From Lewinella sp. W8 (GTDB taxonomy: Bacteria > Bacteroidota > Bacteroidia > Chitinophagales > Saprospiraceae): a stretch of 64,000 nucleotides of DNA. Below are positions 8,760 to 17,912 of the stretch, piece by piece; positions within the stretch are counted from its first letter, which is position 1, and each line of letters opens with the position of its first letter. The stretch spans positions 1-64,000 of the forward strand of contig NZ_SNAQ03000013.1 in NCBI RefSeq assembly GCF_004375085.3. Direction: 5' to 3'. The notes below the pieces were generated by a model that had not been told where the DNA came from, did not search any database, and saw only the letters and a program-made list of their open reading frames with translations. The position numbers were made by a program, and so were the translations under genes.

Positions 8760-9014
8760 ATGTCTGCACCTAAGACCGATCCGAAATTAGGGGAAAAGCC
8801 CCGTAATGACCTTCCCGGACAGGAGGAGCGAGATCGCCTGCGCGACATCATCGTAGTAATCGTTACCTACCCACTGACCCCCACGAAGCGAGCGGATCAG
8901 CTGGCGCGGAGAAAGCCCTGGTTAGAGTTTATCTCACTACTGCTGAAGGTAGCCCTCGCCGCCTATGCCCTGTACCAGGCCGCGATGAGTGGCGGAGCGG
9001 GTGCCTCCTACTGA
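8760..9014 (+). CDS. Small one-helix membrane protein, function unknown
   Basis: 84 residues, not recognised. The N-terminal half is charged and hydrophilic (KTDPKLGEKPRNDLPGQEERD). A moderately hydrophobic segment IIVVIVTYPL follows at about 29-38. A clear membrane helix (FISLLLKVALAAYALYQAAM, about 55-74) is followed by a Gly/Ala tail. A good promoter lies immediately upstream, giving a leader of only about ten nucleotides, which supports a real gene. It converges on the flavoprotein at 9023, 8 bp away. Confidence 0.7.
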   Translation: MSAPKTDPKLGEKPRNDLPGQEERDRLRDIIVVIVTYPLTPTKRADQLARRKPWLEFISLLLKVALAAYALYQAAMSGGAGASY

Positions 9015-9022
9015 TCGATGCC

Positions 9023-10696
9023 TTAGGTTTCGGCCAGGTACTGGTGGACGAATTTGATGGCCATGGCGCCTTCTCCCACGGCCGAAGCTACCCGGTTCAT
9101 GGCTCCGGAGCGAACATCACCGGCCGCGAAAACACCCGGTTGACAGGTCTCCAGCAGATAGGGGCTCCGGTCGAGGGGCCAGTTGCGGCGGTTGTTGTTC
9201 TCACCGAAGACCTCCCGCCCGGTAATCACAAAACCCCGGTTGTCCACGGCGATCTGTCCGCGCTCAATCCACTCCGTCCGCGGACGGGCACCGATGAAGA
9301 TGAACACCGCATCGGCGGGTGTTTCGTAGGTGCTGTCTTCTTCCAGGTTTCTGATGACGAGCCGTTTGACGCGATCTTCCTCGCCGCAAACCTTCTCAAT
9401 TTGCCGGAACCCCTGAACTTCGATGTTGTCGATGCCGTCAATTTGGTCAATCAGGTAAGAAGACATACTGGAGGTCAGGTCGGGCTTCCGGATAAGGATG
9501 TTGACCTGCTTGGCAAATTTGGAGAGGTAGACGGCCCCCTGACCGGCAGAATTTCCGCCACCCACTACGAAGATGGTGCGATCTTCGCAGGCTTTGGCTT
9601 CCGTCATGGCGGCTCCGTAATAGACACCCGCCCCGCTGAATTGATCGGCGCCTTCGGCGGGAAGTTTCCGGTACTGGACCCCGGTGGTAAGGATTACGGC
9701 CCGGGTTTTTACTTCGGACCCGTCGTCCAACGTCAGAATTTTATAGTTGTGTTCCATGCGAATATCCTGGACTTCCCGCGGAGAGACCAGTTCCACCCCA
9801 AACCGGAGGGTTTGGGCCATGGCCCGGCGGGTAAGCTCCGAGCCGGATAACCCACTCGGAAAACCGAGGTAATTCTCGATCCGGCTGCTGGTGCCCGCCT
9901 GCCCGCCCGGTGCCCGCCTTTCGATCAGCAGGGTTTTCAGCCCCTCCGAACCTCCGTATACGGCGGCGGCCATTCCGGCCGGTCCGCCGCCCACAATGAC
10001 TACGTCATACAAATCCTCACTCACCGAAGCGCTCATGCCGAGCCGTTCGGCGAGGTCGGCCAGTTTGGGGTCAACCATACTCGACCCGTCCTCAAAGATG
10101 ACCAGGGGAAGCTCCCGGTTGCCGCACTGGTGCAGACCGAGGATTTCCTGACCGGCCTCACTCTGGGCCTCCACCCACTGGTAGGGCTTGAGGTTGGCGG
10201 CCAACCAGTCCTTGATGTTGTGGGACTTCGGGCTGTACTGGTACCCCACCACGCGGATGCCCTGAAAGCCGGGGCGATAGCTCAGCTTCCAGTCTTCCAG
10301 GAGCTCGTCGAGTACGGAGTAAAGCTTTTCTTCGGGTGGATCCCAGGGCTTGAGCAGGTAGTAGTCGAGCTGCACGTCATTGATGGCCTTAATGGCTGCC
10401 TGGGTATCGGAATAGGCCGTAAGTAGCGCCCGTTTGGCCAGCGGAAAAAACGCTTTGGCCTGCTCAAGAAAATTCACCCCAAGCATCTCCGGCATCCGCT
10501 GATCTGAAAGGAAAAGGGCCACCGTTTCCCCCTTCTTTTTCAGCTCCTTCACGGCATCGAGGGCTTCCTCTGCGCTAGTGGTGCTGATGACCCGGTACTG
10601 ATCTTTATACTGATTCCTCAGGTCCCGCTTGAGGGAACGAAGAACCTGGGGATCGTCATCAACGGAAAGAATTATGGGCTTTCGGGGAGTAGACAT
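9023..10696 (-). CDS. Response regulator fused to thioredoxin-reductase-like FAD oxidoreductase
   Basis: A 557-residue three-part protein. Residues 7-125 are a receiver domain: DDD at 13-15, phosphoacceptor Asp65 in LSDQRMPE, Thr93 and Lys116. Residues about 146-222 look like a glutaredoxin/thioredoxin fold whose usual CxxC position reads YSPKSH, so it has no redox dithiol. Residues 229-557 are a thioredoxin-reductase-like flavoprotein with FAD motif VGGGPAG (235-241) and NADPH motif VGGGNSAGQGA. The CxxC of true thioredoxin reductases is absent; the region reads YYGAAMTEAKAC. Database annotations call such proteins fused response regulator/thioredoxin-disulfide reductase. It follows the histidine kinase by 30 bp on the same strand and is presumably its phosphorylation partner. 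The redox substrate is unknown. Confidence 0.93.
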   Translation of the reverse strand: MSTPRKPIILSVDDDPQVLRSLKRDLRNQYKDQYRVISTTSAEEALDAVKELKKKGETVALFLSDQRMPEMLGVNFLEQAKAFFPLAKRALLTAYSDTQAAIKAINDVQLDYYLLKPWDPPEEKLYSVLDELLEDWKLSYRPGFQGIRVVGYQYSPKSHNIKDWLAANLKPYQWVEAQSEAGQEILGLHQCGNRELPLVIFEDGSSMVDPKLADLAERLGMSASVSEDLYDVVIVGGGPAGMAAAVYGGSEGLKTLLIERRAPGGQAGTSSRIENYLGFPSGLSGSELTRRAMAQTLRFGVELVSPREVQDIRMEHNYKILTLDDGSEVKTRAVILTTGVQYRKLPAEGADQFSGAGVYYGAAMTEAKACEDRTIFVVGGGNSAGQGAVYLSKFAKQVNILIRKPDLTSSMSSYLIDQIDGIDNIEVQGFRQIEKVCGEEDRVKRLVIRNLEEDSTYETPADAVFIFIGARPRTEWIERGQIAVDNRGFVITGREVFGENNNRRNWPLDRSPYLLETCQPGVFAAGDVRSGAMNRVASAVGEGAMAIKFVHQYLAET

Positions 10697-10726
10697 GTTG
10701 CGTGATTAGCGGATGGATAAAGGGTA

Positions 10727-12136
10727 TTAGAGAGGGAAACAGACGCGAAAACAGGTTTTCCCGGGTTCGCTTTCGAGTCCAATGGTGCCACCGTGCCGAT
10801 TCAGGACTCTCCGGACAATGTCGAGCCCCATACCGGTCCCCTCCCCAATTCCCTTGGTCGTGAAAAAGGGATCAAAGACTTTACGCTGAATGTCTTCCGG
10901 TATGCCACTGCCGTTATCCTCAATTTCTACACAGAGGTTATCGCGTTGCTGGTAAGTACGCAGGATAATCTTCCCTCCCTTGTCGGGCAGCGCGTCAATG
11001 GCGTTGGCAATGAGGTTGGTCCAGACCTGATTCAGCTCACCCTCCAGCGCCTTGATGTGGGGCAGGTCCTTGTCGACTTCTTTTTCGAGGGTGATATTTT
11101 TCTTCTTGAACTTGAATTTAAGCATGGTCAGGGTGGACTTTAAGCCGGTATGCACGTCCACGAACTCCATGCTCGGATCACTATCCATGTGACTGTAAGT
11201 CTTGATGGAGGAGACCAGCTCAGAAATGCGTCCACTGGCCGTCTGGATTTCCGCCACCAACCGTTCCGTAGTCAGGTTCGTCTCGATCCACCGGAGGACG
11301 GGAGCCACCGCCGCTTCGGGAAGAACGGCCGCAATGTCATCGAGATGCTCCGGGGTGAAGGAAAAATCCACCAGGGTGTCGACAATGTCGTCTCCCCGCT
11401 CAATCCCACGGTCATCGAACCAGTCGAGCAGGTCGTCATTCATCTCCTCTCTTTGCATCAGACTTAAATCCTCCGGGTCCGGAGCCTCGGCGATGCGGTT
11501 GAAGAGAATCTTGTTGACCGCATCCACGTCATCCGGGTCTACGCGCATCGTGATCACCTCCTTGAAGCGTTCCGGGGTCTGCTGCAGGTGTCGGTGGAGT
11601 TCCTGACTGGAACGCACCATCGCCGAGGCGGGATTGTTCAGCTCGTGGGCCAGGCCCGCACTCATTTTACCCAGGGCCATCAGCTTCTCGTCCATCAGCT
11701 GGATTTGCTGGAAATCCCGGACCCGATTCGTCATCACACTCACCAGGACCTGGGTGAGTTTGTAGCTGGTGTTGACCATCTCCACGAAGCAATCCCGGTG
11801 CAATTCGAGCACGTAATTATCCTCCAGGGCCAGCCCGGCCGCACCGGCGTGCGTCATGCGACTAAACGGAAGAATACCGAACACAAAGGGGCCTTCCCAT
11901 ACGCCCAATTCCCTTTTTCGGCCGTCCTTTTCTCTCCGGATCAGGTAGGACCCCCGCAGCATCACCTGCATGTGGTTCACTTCGTCACCGTGTTGAAAAA
12001 CGTAACTGTCCTTAGGGTACCGAACGTAGCGGGATTTATCGAGCATCCACCGGAGAGCATCATCCTCGACGGGCTGGAACAGCTCCATTTCCCGTAGTTG
12101 GGTAAACAGGTCCGGTGTTTTTTCAAGGAGCTCCAT
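10727..12136 (-). CDS. Cyclic-nucleotide-binding-domain histidine kinase
   Basis: A soluble sensor kinase of 469 residues from the ATG at 12136 (an in-frame ATG at 12163 would add nine). Residues about 10-130 are a cNMP-binding/Crp-type beta-barrel (VFQHGDEVNHMQVMLRGSYL). The H-box GKMSAGLAHELNNPAS contains His164. A long insertion of about 100 residues separates it from a second helical hairpin. The ATPase domain has VWTNLIANAIDAL, EDNGSGIP, DPFFTTKG and GTGMGLDIV. No transmembrane segment is present, so it senses a cytoplasmic signal. It is the first gene of an operon with the receiver-flavoprotein 30 bp downstream. Whether the domain binds a nucleotide is not certain. Confidence 0.92.
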   Translation of the reverse strand: MELLEKTPDLFTQLREMELFQPVEDDALRWMLDKSRYVRYPKDSYVFQHGDEVNHMQVMLRGSYLIRREKDGRKRELGVWEGPFVFGILPFSRMTHAGAAGLALEDNYVLELHRDCFVEMVNTSYKLTQVLVSVMTNRVRDFQQIQLMDEKLMALGKMSAGLAHELNNPASAMVRSSQELHRHLQQTPERFKEVITMRVDPDDVDAVNKILFNRIAEAPDPEDLSLMQREEMNDDLLDWFDDRGIERGDDIVDTLVDFSFTPEHLDDIAAVLPEAAVAPVLRWIETNLTTERLVAEIQTASGRISELVSSIKTYSHMDSDPSMEFVDVHTGLKSTLTMLKFKFKKKNITLEKEVDKDLPHIKALEGELNQVWTNLIANAIDALPDKGGKIILRTYQQRDNLCVEIEDNGSGIPEDIQRKVFDPFFTTKGIGEGTGMGLDIVRRVLNRHGGTIGLESEPGKTCFRVCFPL

Positions 12137-12189
12137 GCATAGTGGGTTGTGACAAAGGAACACCCCAGGGGGCGTCCGGTTGTGTGGAT

Positions 12190-12239
12190 ATGTGGGGCAC
12201 CGTCGTAATCAGACAGTGTGTATTTTGTTTGCCCCACAT
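12190..12239. promoter_or_regulatory. 10-bp inverted repeat between divergent genes
   Basis: ATGTGGGGCA (12190-12199) and TGCCCCACAT (12230-12239) are perfect inverted arms 30 nt apart, in the gap between the kinase operon (minus) and the membrane protein at 12336 (plus). A regulator binding a split palindrome could control both. It is followed by no T-run. Confidence 0.45.
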
Positions 12240-12311
12240 TTTCGACCCCGAGCCCGATTGGCCAAAAGACTGGACGGGGTAAAGCCCGGGAGAAAATCAA
12301 GGATTTCCACG

Positions 12312-12319
12312 TAGCTTTG
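12312..12319 (+). promoter_or_regulatory. TAnnTTTG promoter box for the membrane protein
   Basis: TAGCTTTG lies 16 nt before the ATG at 12336. No clear TTTG sits at -33, so this is a partial match. Confidence 0.45.
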
Positions 12320-12335
12320 CGGCACAAATGAGTGC

Positions 12336-12815
12336 ATGATGACCGTAGGAAAGCAGAAATTGTCTCAAATCAGTCTGGAGGTTACCTGGTGGGCGTTTAC
12401 GTTGGTACTGGCGGCCCTGGTGCTGGCTCCCATCTACGTCAACGTACCGGATTTCCCCTTTTTCTTCCCCAACTTCGTGTACGTGGTGGCGGCCATTACG
12501 CTGACTCGCTATCTCTTCTTCCTGCACATCAGCTGGTTGCGGGATAAACTCATCCTCCAGGGAGCCATTAGCATTGCGGTCATTCCCCTCATCTTCTTCA
12601 TGGTCCAGTACTTCAACTACTTCATCACTTTTTTCGACGAGAACGGACCGGACATCCTCGTGAAAAACCTTCCGGAAGAAATCGGGGGCATCATGGACAC
12701 CTACATGCACGCAGAATACCGATTCTTCGGGGTTTGGGCGGTCATTGCGGCCGTGATTACGCCCTTCCGTTTGTTGATCAATGTGTGGAAGCGATACCGG
12801 GTGGGGGTGAGGTAG
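12336..12815 (+). CDS. Four-helix integral membrane protein, function unknown
   Basis: 159 residues, not recognised. Four hydrophobic segments are visible: about 15-35, 44-63, 72-93 and 131-151. The loop between helices three and four (95-128) is acidic and hydrophilic. A TAGCTTTG box lies 16 nt upstream and a TTG/ATG choice is not needed, since ATGATG opens the frame. It is divergent from the cNMP-domain kinase operon and shares the region of the 10-bp inverted repeat, so it could be linked to that system by regulation; this is inference only. Confidence 0.75.
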   Translation: MMTVGKQKLSQISLEVTWWAFTLVLAALVLAPIYVNVPDFPFFFPNFVYVVAAITLTRYLFFLHISWLRDKLILQGAISIAVIPLIFFMVQYFNYFITFFDENGPDILVKNLPEEIGGIMDTYMHAEYRFFGVWAVIAAVITPFRLLINVWKRYRVGVR

Positions 12816-12935
12816 AATAGTGGGTAGTACTGTAGTGGGTAGTGGAGGAGTTTGGGCCCGGAGGGCGGGTGCCATGAATCTCGTGGCGCTGCGCGCAGCC
12901 AAGCCTTCGGGTAAGGGAACCGTCCTTCAATCAAT

Positions 12936-12943
12936 TATCTTTG
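12936..12943 (+). promoter_or_regulatory. TAnnTTTG box four bases before the trmD ATG
   Basis: TATCTTTG ends 4 nt before the start codon at 12948, so the transcript would be leaderless or nearly so. The same spacing is seen at argH, the deiodinase-like gene and the DinB gene at 40403. Confidence 0.55.
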
Positions 12944-12947
12944 CGAA

Positions 12948-13631
12948 ATGCACATCGACATTATTTCCGTCATTCCGGAATTGTTAGAATCTCCCCTGTC
13001 ACATTCCATCATGCAGCGGGCTCAGGATAAGGGACTGCTTTCGGTAGCGGTTCATGACCTGAGAACCTACGGTCTGGGCAAACACCGCAGCGTGGATGAT
13101 TACCAATTTGGGGGTGGTGCCGGGATGGTTATGCGCTGTGAACCACTGGCCGCGGCCATTGACGACCTGCAAGCCAGGGGCGAATACGACGAGATCATTT
13201 ACCTGACGCCCGACGGGCAGACCTACGATCAGCGCCGGGCCAACCGGCTCAGCCTAGGTACGCGGCTGCTGCTGATTTGCGGCCATTACAAGGGCATCGA
13301 CCAGCGCATCCGGGATGCCTACGTTACCCTGGAGCTGAGTATCGGCGATTACGTACTGTCGGGAGGAGAGCTGGCCGCAGCGGTGATTGTCGATTCCATC
13401 GGTCGCCTCATCCCCGGGGTCATCAACGATGAAACGAGCGCCCTTACGGACAGCTTCCAGGATGACTTGCTGGCTCCGCCCGTGTATACCCGGCCGGCGG
13501 AGTGGCGGGGCAGAAAGGTACCCGAGATTTTGCTGGGTGGTAATTTCCCGGCCATCGAAAGCTGGCGGGAAGAGCAGGCACTGAATCGAACGAGGGAAAG
13601 ACGGCCCGATTTGCTACCTCCAGGGGAATAA
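12948..13631 (+). CDS. trmD: tRNA (guanine-N1)-methyltransferase TrmD
   Basis: Methylates G37 of tRNAs with SAM, preventing frameshifting. The 227-residue length and motifs are normal: GGGAGMVMRCEP at about 57-68, LLICGHYKGIDQRI, and the trefoil-knot signature IGDYVLSGGELAA. The C-terminal region carries PPVYTRPAEWRGRKVPEILL. It stands alone, without the rpsP-rimM-rplS neighbours usual elsewhere. A TATCTTTG box ends 4 nt before the ATG, so no room exists for a ribosome-binding site if that box is used. Confidence 0.97.
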   Translation: MHIDIISVIPELLESPLSHSIMQRAQDKGLLSVAVHDLRTYGLGKHRSVDDYQFGGGAGMVMRCEPLAAAIDDLQARGEYDEIIYLTPDGQTYDQRRANRLSLGTRLLLICGHYKGIDQRIRDAYVTLELSIGDYVLSGGELAAAVIVDSIGRLIPGVINDETSALTDSFQDDLLAPPVYTRPAEWRGRKVPEILLGGNFPAIESWREEQALNRTRERRPDLLPPGE

Positions 13632-13698
13632 ACCTACCAAAATTAGCGGGAAACCGTCGCTTTATCGAATTAGCAGCGGGAGGCTGAGTCACCCCGCT

Positions 13699-13706
13699 TA
13701 GCTTTG
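13699..13706 (+). promoter_or_regulatory. TAnnTTTG promoter box for manC
   Basis: TAGCTTTG lies 62 nt before the chosen ATG at 13769. No convincing -33 element. Confidence 0.4.
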
Positions 13707-13768
13707 TAACGTAAGCGGATTAATGTTCGGGGAATTACCCTTTGACTCACTCGGAAAACTTTGCAAAA

Positions 13769-14851
13769 ATGAATAATCATACGTACGTAGCCATCATGGC
13801 GGGAGGTGTTGGTTCCCGATTTTGGCCCGCCAGCCGGGAGGCCCGCCCAAAGCAGTTTCTGGACATCATGGGAGACGGCCGTAGCCTGCTCCGGATGACC
13901 TTTGACCGGTTTTTGAACGTGACCACGGCCGATAAGATTTTTGTGGTTACGAACGGAAAATACCGGGAGCAGGTAAAGGAACACTTACCCGAGGTCACCG
14001 ATAATCAGATCCTGTGCGAACCCAGCCGCAACAATACGGCTCCCTGCGTCGCCTATACGGCCTTCAAGCTCTATCAACTCGATCCAGAGGCCAACTTTGT
14101 GATCGCCCCCAGCGACGCCCTGATCATCAACGAGGGCTTGTTTGCCAACAACATCAATAAGGCGCTCACCTTTACCGCCGAGAATGATGCCCTACTGACG
14201 TTGGGTATTTCTCCCGACCGGCCACATACGGGCTACGGGTACATCCAGTTTGAGGGAGCGGAGGAAAACAGCGGGGTATATCCCGTAAAGCGATTTACCG
14301 AAAAGCCGGACATGGCCACCGCCACGAGTTTTTTGGCCAGCGGAAATTACCTCTGGAATGCGGGCATCTTTATCTGGCGGGCGGCCACCATCCTGGATGC
14401 CTACGAAAAGTACGCTCCGGAAATTTTTGCCCTCCTCCAGCAGGGCCTGGCGTGCTACAATACCGCAGACGAGCAGGCCTTCATCGATGAATTTTACCCC
14501 CAGACCCCCAAGATCTCGGTGGACTATGCCATCATGGAAAACGCCGACAACATTTACACCATCCCCGCTCAGTTTGGGTGGTCGGACCTGGGGGCCTGGG
14601 GAGCGCTCTATCAGGAAAGTGGAAAAGACGAAAACGGCAACGTGGTTTCCGGGAATCAGGTCCTCATGGAAGACGTACATAACTCCCTGATTCGCGGACC
14701 AAAGGACAAACTGATGGTCATTGGCGGAGTAGACGATCTTCTCATCATTGACGAAGGAGACGTACTGCTCATTTACCCCAAGAATCGGGAACAGGAGATT
14801 AAGAAACTGCGATCACGGGTGGAAGGGGCCCACGGAGACCAGTTCGTCTGA
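13769..14851 (+). CDS. manC: Mannose-1-phosphate guanylyltransferase
   Basis: Makes GDP-mannose from mannose 1-phosphate and GTP for surface polysaccharides and glycosylation. The protein has 360 residues with the nucleotidyltransferase signature AGGVGSRFWPASREARPKQF near the N-terminus, then CEPSRNNTAPC, FVIAPSDALI, and KPDMATATSFLASGNYLWN. It is the single-domain type without the phosphomannose-isomerase half. The ATG at 13769 was preferred to a TTG at 13742, since NNHTYVAIMAGG is the expected start of the fold. No sugar-pathway genes are adjacent. Confidence 0.93.
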   Translation: MNNHTYVAIMAGGVGSRFWPASREARPKQFLDIMGDGRSLLRMTFDRFLNVTTADKIFVVTNGKYREQVKEHLPEVTDNQILCEPSRNNTAPCVAYTAFKLYQLDPEANFVIAPSDALIINEGLFANNINKALTFTAENDALLTLGISPDRPHTGYGYIQFEGAEENSGVYPVKRFTEKPDMATATSFLASGNYLWNAGIFIWRAATILDAYEKYAPEIFALLQQGLACYNTADEQAFIDEFYPQTPKISVDYAIMENADNIYTIPAQFGWSDLGAWGALYQESGKDENGNVVSGNQVLMEDVHNSLIRGPKDKLMVIGGVDDLLIIDEGDVLLIYPKNREQEIKKLRSRVEGAHGDQFV

Positions 14852-14911
14852 TCTGCGCGTAGTAATCCGAGCGTGCCACGTCCCCGCGGGACTTAGCTTG
14901 ACTTTACCAGC

Positions 14912-16483
14912 CTAATCGTTGTTGATTTCCTCGACTTGCCGCATGCGCTCGAACTTGGCCCGGAGGACTTCCTCTACGGAAACGTCGTTGATCTTGGACT
15001 CCAGCCAGCTGGGGATATCCAGGAAGGTAAAGGGGCGTCGCTCGAAGGGGTTTTCGGCCACCTTGTCCAACTTGGCTTTCAACTTGATGAACTCATCCCG
15101 GAGTTGGTCTTCCCGCACCCGGGGTAAGCGCCGCAGGAATCGGAAAATCAACTGCTGGGTCTCCTGCAGGTGCTCCACCTTGGCCAAAAAGCGGTACACC
15201 GATTTAACCTGATACTCTACGAGTTGAACGTTGCCCATTTCGAAGTGACAAATGAGGCTGAGGATCCGGGAGTAGGCCTGAATGTCGGACCGGTAATTCG
15301 GGCTCCGCTGGTTAATGATCAGGTTGAGGTAGTCAATGGCCGTATCGTTATCTCCACTACCGAAGTACAGGCAGGCAATCCGGTAGTAAAAGATCATGAT
15401 GCGGTGGTCGTCCCAGTTGTACCGGTTGTCGTCAATGACTTCCATGATCTGGGGGACGAGCCCGAGGCCCTGGGTGAAGGTCCCCTCCATATAGTGTTTA
15501 CGAATCTGATGGTCGAACTGGTAGAGATGATACAGCCCCTGAACGTTTACGTTATTGGTCAGGTCGTACTGATGGGGGAAAAGCTCCAGGTGTTGTAGCT
15601 CATCCACGAACTTATCGTACTGCCACATATTGAAGAGGATGGCCAGTTGGTTGTGAATACCCTTCAGGTAAAGAGGGGCATTGGCCTCAATCATCTTCTC
15701 ATTTTCCCGGAAAAGATCCACCCATCGCTGGGTGTAGCGATAGCAGAGCGGGAACTCGTGGCACATCAGGTGCATCCAGGTATAGGCCTGGCAGTAGGAA
15801 ATTTTTCCCCAGAAATCCAGATCGTCGAACTGGGCCTCCGGAAGCTGTCCGCGGAAAAAGGTTTTCACCATGTGGAGGTCCTGCTCGTTGCTGACCAGGC
15901 CGATCTTGAGGTAAAGGCCGTAGAGCCGGAGGGCCAGGTTCGAAAAAGCATTGCTGGTGGTAATCTTCTTGGTCAGGGCCGTACACTCCTGACTGAGTTC
16001 TTCGGCCCGCCCCTCGATGCTGCGGGTGATGTATTGACCCTCGATAAGTTTTTCGAACTGAGCGATTTCCAGTACTACGGTATTGGCTTCCACCTGGGAG
16101 GCACGCTTCTTTACTTTGTCCAGTACGTCCAGCGCCTGGCGATAAAGCCCCTTGTTGTAAAGAATACGGGCGTAATCAAGATTTTCCCGCAGCAGGATTT
16201 CTTCATCCTTGTTGCGATTCAGCAACCGGAGGCTCGTCAGCAGTTGCTTGTACAGGTGGGCTTTCAGATTGGAGAGTTGGCTCTTTTTGATGCCATCAAT
16301 CCTCTTAAGGATGTAATCCTCATCGTATTCGCCGGTCCTTTCCAGGATGTCGAACAACTGGAGGAAAAGGATGTCGGCGTTAGCCTGCTGATTGCGCTTG
16401 ACAAAAAGACGAAAATGGCGTTTCTCCGCCCGGTTGAGGGAGGCGACAAGCTTTAGGAGGTCGTCCGTCTTTTGTTTTGGCAT
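14912..16483 (-). CDS. Conserved helical (TPR-like) protein, function unknown
   Basis: 523 residues, no signal peptide or membrane segment. The start (KTDDLLKLVASLNRAEKRHFRLFV) and the overall repetition of amphipathic helices, such as ARILYNKGLYRQALDVLDKV and RIACLYFGSGDNDTAIDYLN, suggest a superhelical TPR-like scaffold. Proteins of this kind, beginning with an AEKR.F..F box, appear common in Bacteroidota, but I know of no assigned function. It is transcribed alone, convergent with manC and divergent from leuA. Confidence 0.8.
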   Translation of the reverse strand: MPKQKTDDLLKLVASLNRAEKRHFRLFVKRNQQANADILFLQLFDILERTGEYDEDYILKRIDGIKKSQLSNLKAHLYKQLLTSLRLLNRNKDEEILLRENLDYARILYNKGLYRQALDVLDKVKKRASQVEANTVVLEIAQFEKLIEGQYITRSIEGRAEELSQECTALTKKITTSNAFSNLALRLYGLYLKIGLVSNEQDLHMVKTFFRGQLPEAQFDDLDFWGKISYCQAYTWMHLMCHEFPLCYRYTQRWVDLFRENEKMIEANAPLYLKGIHNQLAILFNMWQYDKFVDELQHLELFPHQYDLTNNVNVQGLYHLYQFDHQIRKHYMEGTFTQGLGLVPQIMEVIDDNRYNWDDHRIMIFYYRIACLYFGSGDNDTAIDYLNLIINQRSPNYRSDIQAYSRILSLICHFEMGNVQLVEYQVKSVYRFLAKVEHLQETQQLIFRFLRRLPRVREDQLRDEFIKLKAKLDKVAENPFERRPFTFLDIPSWLESKINDVSVEEVLRAKFERMRQVEEINND

Positions 16484-16661
16484 TGTATAATGTCTTGATG
16501 CAGTTAATTGAAAATCAGTAGTTTATGGTGGTTATGGGCCTCGCGTGCTATCGCAAACCTACGGTTTATAAAGTTAGGGAAACTTCGCCCGTTGGAATGC
16601 GAAGGGGTAATTTTATAGTCCTGACCAATTAGGCAAGTCAGTTGCCATAAAGATAGAAATA

Positions 16662-16680
16662 CCCGTCTAAACGGGCTTTT
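16662..16680 (+). promoter_or_regulatory. Small hairpin just before leuA
   Basis: CCCGT (16662-16666), loop CTAA, ACGGG (16671-16675), then CTTTT. It ends 4 nt before the leuA ATG. A 5-bp stem is weak; it might act as an attenuator-like or translation-blocking structure. The rest of the 201-bp gap (16484-16684) shows no leader peptide rich in Leu. Confidence 0.3.
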
Positions 16681-16684
16681 GAGT

Positions 16685-17839
16685 ATGGATACGAACCGAA
16701 TTCAGATTTTCGATACTACACTGCGGGATGGAGAACAAGTGCCCGGCTGTAAGCTGGATACTGACCAGAAGCTGGTCATCGCCCGTCAGTTAGAACTATT
16801 AGGAGTGGACGTCATTGAGGCGGGATTCCCGATCTCCAGTCCCGGTGACTTCAAGTCGGTAATGGCCATCACCCGGGCGGTGTCCGAACCGGTTGTGTGT
16901 GCCCTTAGTCGGGCAGTTAAAAAAGATATCGAGCGGGCGGGTGAAGCGCTGCAGTACGCCAAACGCCCCCGGATTCACACGGGCATCGGCACGAGCGAGA
17001 GCCATATCCGGTACAAGTTGCGCACTACGCCGGAAGACATCATCGAGCGCGCAAAGGGCGCGGTGAGACTGGCCAAGTCCTTCGTGGAGGACGTCGAGTT
17101 TTATGCCGAAGATGCCGGCCGTACGGATAACGAGTTTTTGGCCCGGGTAATCCAGGCGGCCGTGGACGCCGGTGCGACGGTACTCAATATCCCCGATACC
17201 ACGGGCTACTGCCTGCCCGACGAGTATGGGGCCAAGATTGCCTACCTGCGGGATAATGTGCGAGGCATCGAGAAGTGTACGCTCAGTACCCACTGTCACA
17301 ACGATTTGGGTCTTGCTACGGCCAACTCGATCGCCGGCGTACGCAATGGTGCCCGTCAGATTGAGTGTACGATAAACGGCATTGGCGAACGGGCCGGAAA
17401 CACTTCCCTGGAGGAAGTGGTCATGATCATGCGCCAGCACGCACACCTGGGACTGGACACCAACATCAACAGCAAGTTACTGCTGGAGACCAGCCACCTG
17501 GTCAGTGAAAGCATGGGCATGGTCGTACAGCCCAATAAAGCAATCGTTGGCGATAACGCTTTTGCGCACTCCAGCGGAATTCATCAAGACGGTGTCATCA
17601 AGCGCCGGGATACGTACGAGATCATCGACCCGGCGGAAGTTGGGGTAGATGAGTCCCGTATCGTACTGACGGCGCGGAGTGGTCGGGCAGCATTGGCCTA
17701 CCGCTTCAAAAACCTGGGGCATAACGTCACTAAGGTTCAGCTGGACGATCTGTACCAGGAATTTCTGCGGGTAGCGGATCAGAAAAAAGAAGTGGAAGAC
17801 AAGGACCTGGAGACGCTGATCTCCGCCATGGTTGCCTAA
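16685..17839 (+). CDS. leuA: 2-isopropylmalate synthase, short form
   Basis: First committed step of leucine synthesis: condenses acetyl-CoA with 2-oxoisovalerate. The 384-residue protein has the family signatures [40 protein letters not shown] and [12 protein letters not shown]. It ends after the linker subdomain and lacks the roughly 120-residue C-terminal LeuA regulatory domain that binds leucine in longer enzymes, so feedback through that domain is not expected. Homocitrate or citramalate synthase are the main alternatives, but the leuCDB genes nearby favour LeuA. The ATG at 16685 was chosen over a TTG at 16679. leuC is 1.26 kb downstream. Confidence 0.92.
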   Translation: MDTNRIQIFDTTLRDGEQVPGCKLDTDQKLVIARQLELLGVDVIEAGFPISSPGDFKSVMAITRAVSEPVVCALSRAVKKDIERAGEALQYAKRPRIHTGIGTSESHIRYKLRTTPEDIIERAKGAVRLAKSFVEDVEFYAEDAGRTDNEFLARVIQAAVDAGATVLNIPDTTGYCLPDEYGAKIAYLRDNVRGIEKCTLSTHCHNDLGLATANSIAGVRNGARQIECTINGIGERAGNTSLEEVVMIMRQHAHLGLDTNINSKLLLETSHLVSESMGMVVQPNKAIVGDNAFAHSSGIHQDGVIKRRDTYEIIDPAEVGVDESRIVLTARSGRAALAYRFKNLGHNVTKVQLDDLYQEFLRVADQKKEVEDKDLETLISAMVA

Positions 17840-17859
17840 GGAAATTCATCCACAAGCAC

Positions 17860-17912
17860 AACCTGCCTCCCGGCCAGCGGCGTACGCCCCCGGCCGGGAG
17901 GCAGGTTTTTTT
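17860..17912. terminator. Strong bidirectional terminator between leuA and the nuclease gene
   Basis: The 16-bp arms AACCTGCCTCCCGGCC (17860-17875) and GGCCGGGAGGCAGGTT (17892-17907) are perfectly complementary, with T-run 17906-17912 on the plus strand. It separates leuA from leuC transcription. The convergent nuclease gene stops inside the T-run side. Confidence 0.95.

Noticed and set aside
16484-16684. Leucine leader peptide or T-box before leuA
   Set aside because: No short frame rich in Leu and no T-box consensus could be found; only a weak 5-bp hairpin is present.
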